From Dasania phycosphaerae (GTDB lineage: Bacteria; Pseudomonadota; Gammaproteobacteria; Pseudomonadales; Dasaniaceae), in assembly GCF_026891035.1 (NCBI RefSeq), contig NZ_JAPTGG010000016.1, forward strand, positions 1 through 64,000: DNA of 64,000 nt, given 5' to 3'. Positions 60,565 to 64,000 of this stretch are shown in pieces (position 1 is the stretch's first letter; every line of letters starts with the position of its first letter). Position numbers and translations under genes: made by a program. Below the pieces are notes generated by a model that searched no databases, was not told where the DNA came from, and saw nothing but the letters and a program-made list of their open reading frames with translations.

Positions 60565-60849
60565 TTAATGTTGGTGTTTTGAGTCTTCGTCAGTACGCTC
60601 TTTTTTATGATTGTCGTGGGACTGTTCTTTACCGCTGTCATCATCATGCATGTCTTTCATGCACTGTTTCATCATTGCCTGCATCACGGGGTCGTCCATA
60701 TCCATTTTGCTGTCATCCATTTCTTTCATAACGCCGCAGTTCGGTTTTTCTGCATTTTTCATGTGTTCTTTGGGGTCATGGGCCTGAGTTGACAAAGTGA
60801 AAGTCAGCGTAGAGAGTGCAATCGCAAAAGTGAGTGTTTTAGTTTTCAT
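60565..60849 (-). CDS. Small Met/His/Asp-rich periplasmic protein
   Basis: 94 residues with a signal peptide (about 1-23, ending TQAHDP). The mature part has CGVMKEMDDSKMDMDD, VMQAMMKQCMKDMHDDD and a His-rich tail. Two Cys and many Met/Asp/His point to metal binding, likely copper. Same strand, between copB and the cytochrome. No named family recognised. Confidence 0.7.
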   Translation of the reverse strand: MKTKTLTFAIALSTLTFTLSTQAHDPKEHMKNAEKPNCGVMKEMDDSKMDMDDPVMQAMMKQCMKDMHDDDSGKEQSHDNHKKERTDEDSKHQH

Positions 60850-60901
60850 GGGTATGTTCCTTTGTTGATAATTTGAAAGGGCTGTATTGAGTAATTGATT
60901 G

Positions 60902-61777
60902 TTAAAACCAGAACCTCAAACCGGCGACTAATTGCGTGTCACTGAGAGCCTGTCCGCTAGTTTTTCGGTAGTCCGCTGTATCGCCATAGGCGTCTGACCA
61001 TTCCACTCCAACATAGGGGGCAAACTGGCGACTGAATTCATAGCGTAGGCGCAGACCGATAGCTAGATCCGACAGACCGCTGCCAAGGCCATTCTCAAGG
61101 TCACTTTTACCGTAGATATTGAGCTCTGCGCGCGGTTGTAAGATCAGTTTTTGTGTCAGTAATAATTCGTATTCGGCTTCGATGGCTAGGGCTGTGCGGC
61201 CGCTGTCGCCGAGGTAGGCAGTGATGTCCAACTCAAACCAATAGGGGGCTAAGCCTTGAACGCCGACAGCAAGCCACTGACGGTTACGACCTTCATCGTA
61301 TTGATCTAACCGTACTCCCAGTTGAGTATCGAAGTAGGCATTAAGTGCGCGACTCCACAGTAACTCCGTTTGACTTTCCTCCAATTTATCATCAGTGATT
61401 TCGCCTTCAGCCTTGACCACGAAACGATTGTAGGTAGTGCCATACCAGCCTTGCAGATCAAATACCGTATTGTCACTGCCCTCATTGTATTCAAGACGAT
61501 TACCCAGCACTGACCAGAAAGTATGTTCGTCGGCCAGCTTCAGCTGCCTCGGGCCAGATTGAGCATAAGGGCCTTCAGTAAGAGTATAACCGTCAGAATA
61601 GGTGTGAGGGTCGCGCGCGTCATCGGATGCACTGTCCCCCTTCATTTGCATACCGTTATCAGTAGGTTCGCCGTGATCCATTTGCGCCCACAATGCTGAG
61701 GTATGCAGAGTGGCGACAGCTATTAACATGCCGATGAACGGTCTCATGGGTTTATTTTTCAACATAAGATTTCTCAT
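60902..61777 (-). CDS. copB: CopB/PcoB outer-membrane copper-resistance protein
   Basis: 291 residues from the ATG at 61777, which overlaps the copA stop (ATGA); the longer frame lies inside copA. Signal about 1-32 (ending ALWAQM). A short Met-rich lead (MDHGEPTDNGMQMKGD) precedes the barrel: LLWSRALNAYFDTQLGVRLD, PYVGVEWSDAYGDTADY and the C-terminal LVAGLRFWF. PcoB family, outer-membrane copper binding or export. Follows copA. Confidence 0.9.
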   Translation of the reverse strand: MRNLMLKNKPMRPFIGMLIAVATLHTSALWAQMDHGEPTDNGMQMKGDSASDDARDPHTYSDGYTLTEGPYAQSGPRQLKLADEHTFWSVLGNRLEYNEGSDNTVFDLQGWYGTTYNRFVVKAEGEITDDKLEESQTELLWSRALNAYFDTQLGVRLDQYDEGRNRQWLAVGVQGLAPYWFELDITAYLGDSGRTALAIEAEYELLLTQKLILQPRAELNIYGKSDLENGLGSGLSDLAIGLRLRYEFSRQFAPYVGVEWSDAYGDTADYRKTSGQALSDTQLVAGLRFWF

Positions 61778-63588
61778 GAAACTACCACCTCGCGGAACAT
61801 GCCCGCATCCATGTGAAACAGCAGGTGGCAATGCCAAGCCCAACGACCTAGATCGTGCGGTGTGGTTAAAAAACTAATACGCTGTGCGGGTTGCACTGGA
61901 ATGGTATGGCGTCGAACCCGTAACTCACCCTGATCAGTTTCCAGATCACTCCACATGCCATGCAAATGCATGGGATGGGTCATCATCGTGTCGTTTTGCA
62001 AAATGATTCTAACTCGCTCATTGTGGCGTAGGGACACAGGTGTACTTTTTCCAAACTCCAACCCGTCAAATGACCAGCTGTAGCGCTCCATATTTCCGGT
62101 TAGGTGCAGCTCAAGTTCAGTTGAGGGTGGGCGGTGGTCGTTCAGCACACCATCAATAGATTTTAAATCGGCTAAGGTTAATACCCTTCGACCATTCTTA
62201 CGCAACCCAATGCCAGGGTCGTCGAGATTGGTACGCGGCATATCCACTCTCGCATCTACCGAGGGACCGTACTCAGTGCGCGCGTGGTTAACCGTTTTTG
62301 ATGGTTTGGCCAACGGGTTTTGCTCGCCGTGCATGCTATGATCCATGGCCATGTCGCCGTGTTGGCTATGGTCCATACCTTTCATACCCCCCATGCCTGC
62401 CATACCTTTCATGTCTTCCATTCCTTCCATGCCACTGTGATTCATGGCACCCATCATATCGGTCATGGTCAGCCACTCCACAGGGTCGAGGGCGGGCACT
62501 GGTGCTGATAAACCTTGCCGTACAGCCAGCGTGCCGAGAGCATAACCGCTGCGATCCATACTTTGGGCAAATAAGGTATAAACATCATTCTCGGGCTCAA
62601 CGAGTACATCATAGGTTTCCCCTGCGCCGAAACGGAATTCATCCACCGTTACAGGCTCAATATTCTGACCGTCAGCCTGCACCACGGTTAGTTTCAAGCC
62701 GGGAATACGGACATCGAAAAAGCTGTTGCTGGAGGCATTAATAAAGCGCAAGCGTACACGTTCGCCTTGTTTAAAAAGTCCGGTCCATTTGCCTGCGGGC
62801 GCTACGCCGTTCATTAGGAAGGTGAGTGTGGCTGCTGACAGATCAGTCAAATCGGTGGGTTTCATGCGCATTTGGTTCCACATTTGGCGTTTTTCTAATG
62901 CTGCCTGCAAGCCCATTTTTGAAACGTCGCTAGTGAAATCGAAAAAGGTGGGTTGATTAAAATTGTAAATATCGCTCTGCATTTTCAGTTTGCTGAAGAC
63001 GTGCATTGGGTCTTCGTCGGTCCAATCTGAAAGTTGCACCACTAAATCACGATCGGCCTTTATGCGTTCGCCATTGCGCGGTTCAATGATCAATGCTCCA
63101 TACATGCCAGACATTTCCTGAAAGCCTGAATGGCTGTGGTACCAGTAGGTGCCGCTTTGTTGCAGTTTGAATTGATAGGTAAAGGTTTCGCCGGGGGCTA
63201 TGCCTTTAAAGCTAATACCGGGTACACCGTCCATCTGATAGGGCAAAATGATACCGTGCCAGTGAATTGAGGTGGCAACGGGCAGGCGATTGGTGACGCG
63301 AATTGTCACTTCGTCACCTTCCCTGAGCCGCAGAGTGGGGGCTGGAATAGAGCCGTTAATGGTGGTTGCTATCCGTATTACGCCGGTAAAGTTGACAGGC
63401 GTTTCAGCGACTACCAAATCAATGACGCGGCCGCTCAGTACCGGCGGTGTTCCATGTTGGCTGGATGCTGGTTGCGACCCTGCATAACTAAGGCTGGGGA
63501 GGGTGGCGATAACTCCACCAGCGGCTAAGCCCTGCACAAAGCGGCGTCGAGAAAATGTAGATAAATCCAAAGAAGGCGTTTTATTCAT
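61774..63588 (-). CDS. copA: CopA/PcoA multicopper oxidase
   Basis: 604 residues. Tat signal SRRRFVQGLAAGG (about 13-25). Copper sites: HWHGI (about 109), WYHSHSGFQ (about 147), HPMHLHG (about 537) and HCHLLFHMDAGMF (about 584). A Met/His-rich insert at about 372-425 (MEGMEDMKGMAGMGGMKG, DHSQHGDMAMDHSMHG) may bind extra copper. It oxidises Cu(I) to Cu(II) in the periplasm. Operon copA-copB, divergent from the response-regulator gene at 63763. Confidence 0.93.
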   Translation of the reverse strand: MNKTPSLDLSTFSRRRFVQGLAAGGVIATLPSLSYAGSQPASSQHGTPPVLSGRVIDLVVAETPVNFTGVIRIATTINGSIPAPTLRLREGDEVTIRVTNRLPVATSIHWHGIILPYQMDGVPGISFKGIAPGETFTYQFKLQQSGTYWYHSHSGFQEMSGMYGALIIEPRNGERIKADRDLVVQLSDWTDEDPMHVFSKLKMQSDIYNFNQPTFFDFTSDVSKMGLQAALEKRQMWNQMRMKPTDLTDLSAATLTFLMNGVAPAGKWTGLFKQGERVRLRFINASSNSFFDVRIPGLKLTVVQADGQNIEPVTVDEFRFGAGETYDVLVEPENDVYTLFAQSMDRSGYALGTLAVRQGLSAPVPALDPVEWLTMTDMMGAMNHSGMEGMEDMKGMAGMGGMKGMDHSQHGDMAMDHSMHGEQNPLAKPSKTVNHARTEYGPSVDARVDMPRTNLDDPGIGLRKNGRRVLTLADLKSIDGVLNDHRPPSTELELHLTGNMERYSWSFDGLEFGKSTPVSLRHNERVRIILQNDTMMTHPMHLHGMWSDLETDQGELRVRRHTIPVQPAQRISFLTTPHDLGRWAWHCHLLFHMDAGMFREVVVS

Positions 63589-63642
63589 TGGGAGTGCTTT
63601 CCTTTGTGTGGCGATTTGAGGGTAATATTAATCGTCCCATAT

Positions 63643-63691
63643 GTCATCAAGATGACTGTTAGATGACAAAAGTGTAACTTGTGTGTCATCT
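63643..63691. promoter_or_regulatory. Inverted repeats between copA and the response regulator
   Basis: GTCATC-aa-GATGAC (63643-63656) and AGATGACA...TGTCATCT (63661-63668/63684-63691, 15-base spacer) share the GATGAC core. Repeated GTCATC/GATGAC elements in a copA-copR spacer fit a cop box for the two-component regulator, which would control both directions. Confidence 0.5.
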
Positions 63692-63762
63692 AGTTGTTGG
63701 GGGCCCCTCGATAGACTGTGTTAAATAGCCGGATGTGGCCAAATTAATAGGAGTAAAAGTCA

Positions 63763-64000
63763 ATGCGAATACTGGTCGTAGAAGATGAAGTGAAGACTGG
63801 TGACTACTTGGCTCAGGGCCTCACAGAAGCGGGTTTCATGATTGAGTTGGTGCGCAATGGTTTGGATGGCCATCACCTTGCAATGACGGAAGCTTTCGAC
63901 CTGATTATTCTTGATGTAATGCTACCTGATGTAGATGGATGGCGCATCGTGCAATCACTGCGAGAAGCGGAGCGGCAGACACCGGTTTTGTTTCTATCTG
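63763..64000 (+). CDS. CopR/CusR-type response regulator (5' part only)
   Basis: The window cuts the gene after 79 codons. The visible receiver domain starts MRILVVEDEVKTGDYLAQGL and has the phospho-Asp in LIILDVMLPDVDGW (about residue 51) and TPVLFL. AGGAG precedes the ATG. This is the OmpR/PhoB-type start seen in CopR/CusR regulators next to copAB. A sensor kinase gene is expected downstream. Confidence 0.85.
   Translation, partial: MRILVVEDEVKTGDYLAQGLTEAGFMIELVRNGLDGHHLAMTEAFDLIILDVMLPDVDGWRIVQSLREAERQTPVLFLS

Noticed and set aside
1..64000. Integrase, att sites, transposase, tRNA, rRNA and CRISPR
   Set aside because: Looked for by eye; none could be supported. The ends of the ICE lie outside the window.

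Overview
The window looks like about 64 kb of an integrative conjugative element (ICE) in a gammaproteobacterium, probably marine or environmental. The evidence is a long block of transfer genes of the PFGI-1/ICEHin1056 (G-type T4SS) kind, plus zinc/cobalt/cadmium and copper/silver resistance genes typical of Gammaproteobacteria. No integrase, att site, rRNA, tRNA, CRISPR array or intact transposase was found, so the ends of the element and the host genus are not fixed here. Family names were assigned by reading motifs from memory; no database was searched.

Layout. 1-0.5 kb: a non-coding, hairpin-rich region. 0.5-6.5 kb: first transfer block (small unknown gene, PilL-like, TIGR03759-like, lytic transglycosylase, TIGR03765-like, TraD coupling ATPase, TIGR03747-like membrane protein). 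6.7-15.3 kb: cargo island 1, with a HigB/HigA-type toxin-antitoxin pair followed by six co-directional genes: a sigma-like regulator, a small regulator-like protein, an ImmA/IrrE-UvrD-nuclease fusion, a triple ubiquitin-like/E2 fusion, a JAB-E1 fusion and a DUF6527-like protein. 15.6-22.9 kb: second transfer block (RAQPRD, TIGR03758, 03745, 03750, 03746, 03749, 03752, 03751 and the VirB4/TraC-like ATPase). 22.9-64 kb: cargo island 2, the metal-resistance region.

Metal region. A minus-strand czc module (CDF exporter, PII-like protein, CzcABC) is followed by a second CDF transporter divergent from a CadR-like MerR regulator with a clear operator. Next comes a minus-strand cus module (CusABC, DUF411 protein), then small secreted Cys/His-rich proteins, one behind a good FNR/ANR-type box. 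A MerR-type promoter precedes a long operon: merR, HMA chaperone, CopA P-type ATPase, cupredoxin, PII-like, DUF2933, ICMT-like methyltransferase, Met/His-rich protein, two unknowns, porin and dihaem cytochrome. From about 49.9 to 59.4 kb intact genes (ion channel, APC permease, hflK/hflC, second methyltransferase) lie among gene scraps: deoA, two Rieske remnants, an RND tail, a beta-CASP tail, ftsH, GAPDH, a frameshifted YHS protein and an NTF2-like pseudogene. The window ends with minus-strand cytochrome c, small metal-binding protein, copB and copA (multicopper oxidase), divergent from a truncated copR/cusR-type response regulator.

The two transfer blocks would build the mating-pair apparatus and DNA pump; both cargo islands lie at boundaries between transfer modules. 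The metal genes cover sensing (MerR, CadR, CopR), cytoplasmic export (CopA, CDF), periplasm-to-outside efflux (Czc, Cus), and periplasmic oxidation or sequestration (multicopper oxidase, CusF-like domains, Met/His-rich proteins). The most unusual content is the ubiquitin-like conjugation cassette next to the metalloprotease-helicase-nuclease fusion at 7.5-15.3 kb, a candidate defence or DNA-surveillance system carried by the ICE.
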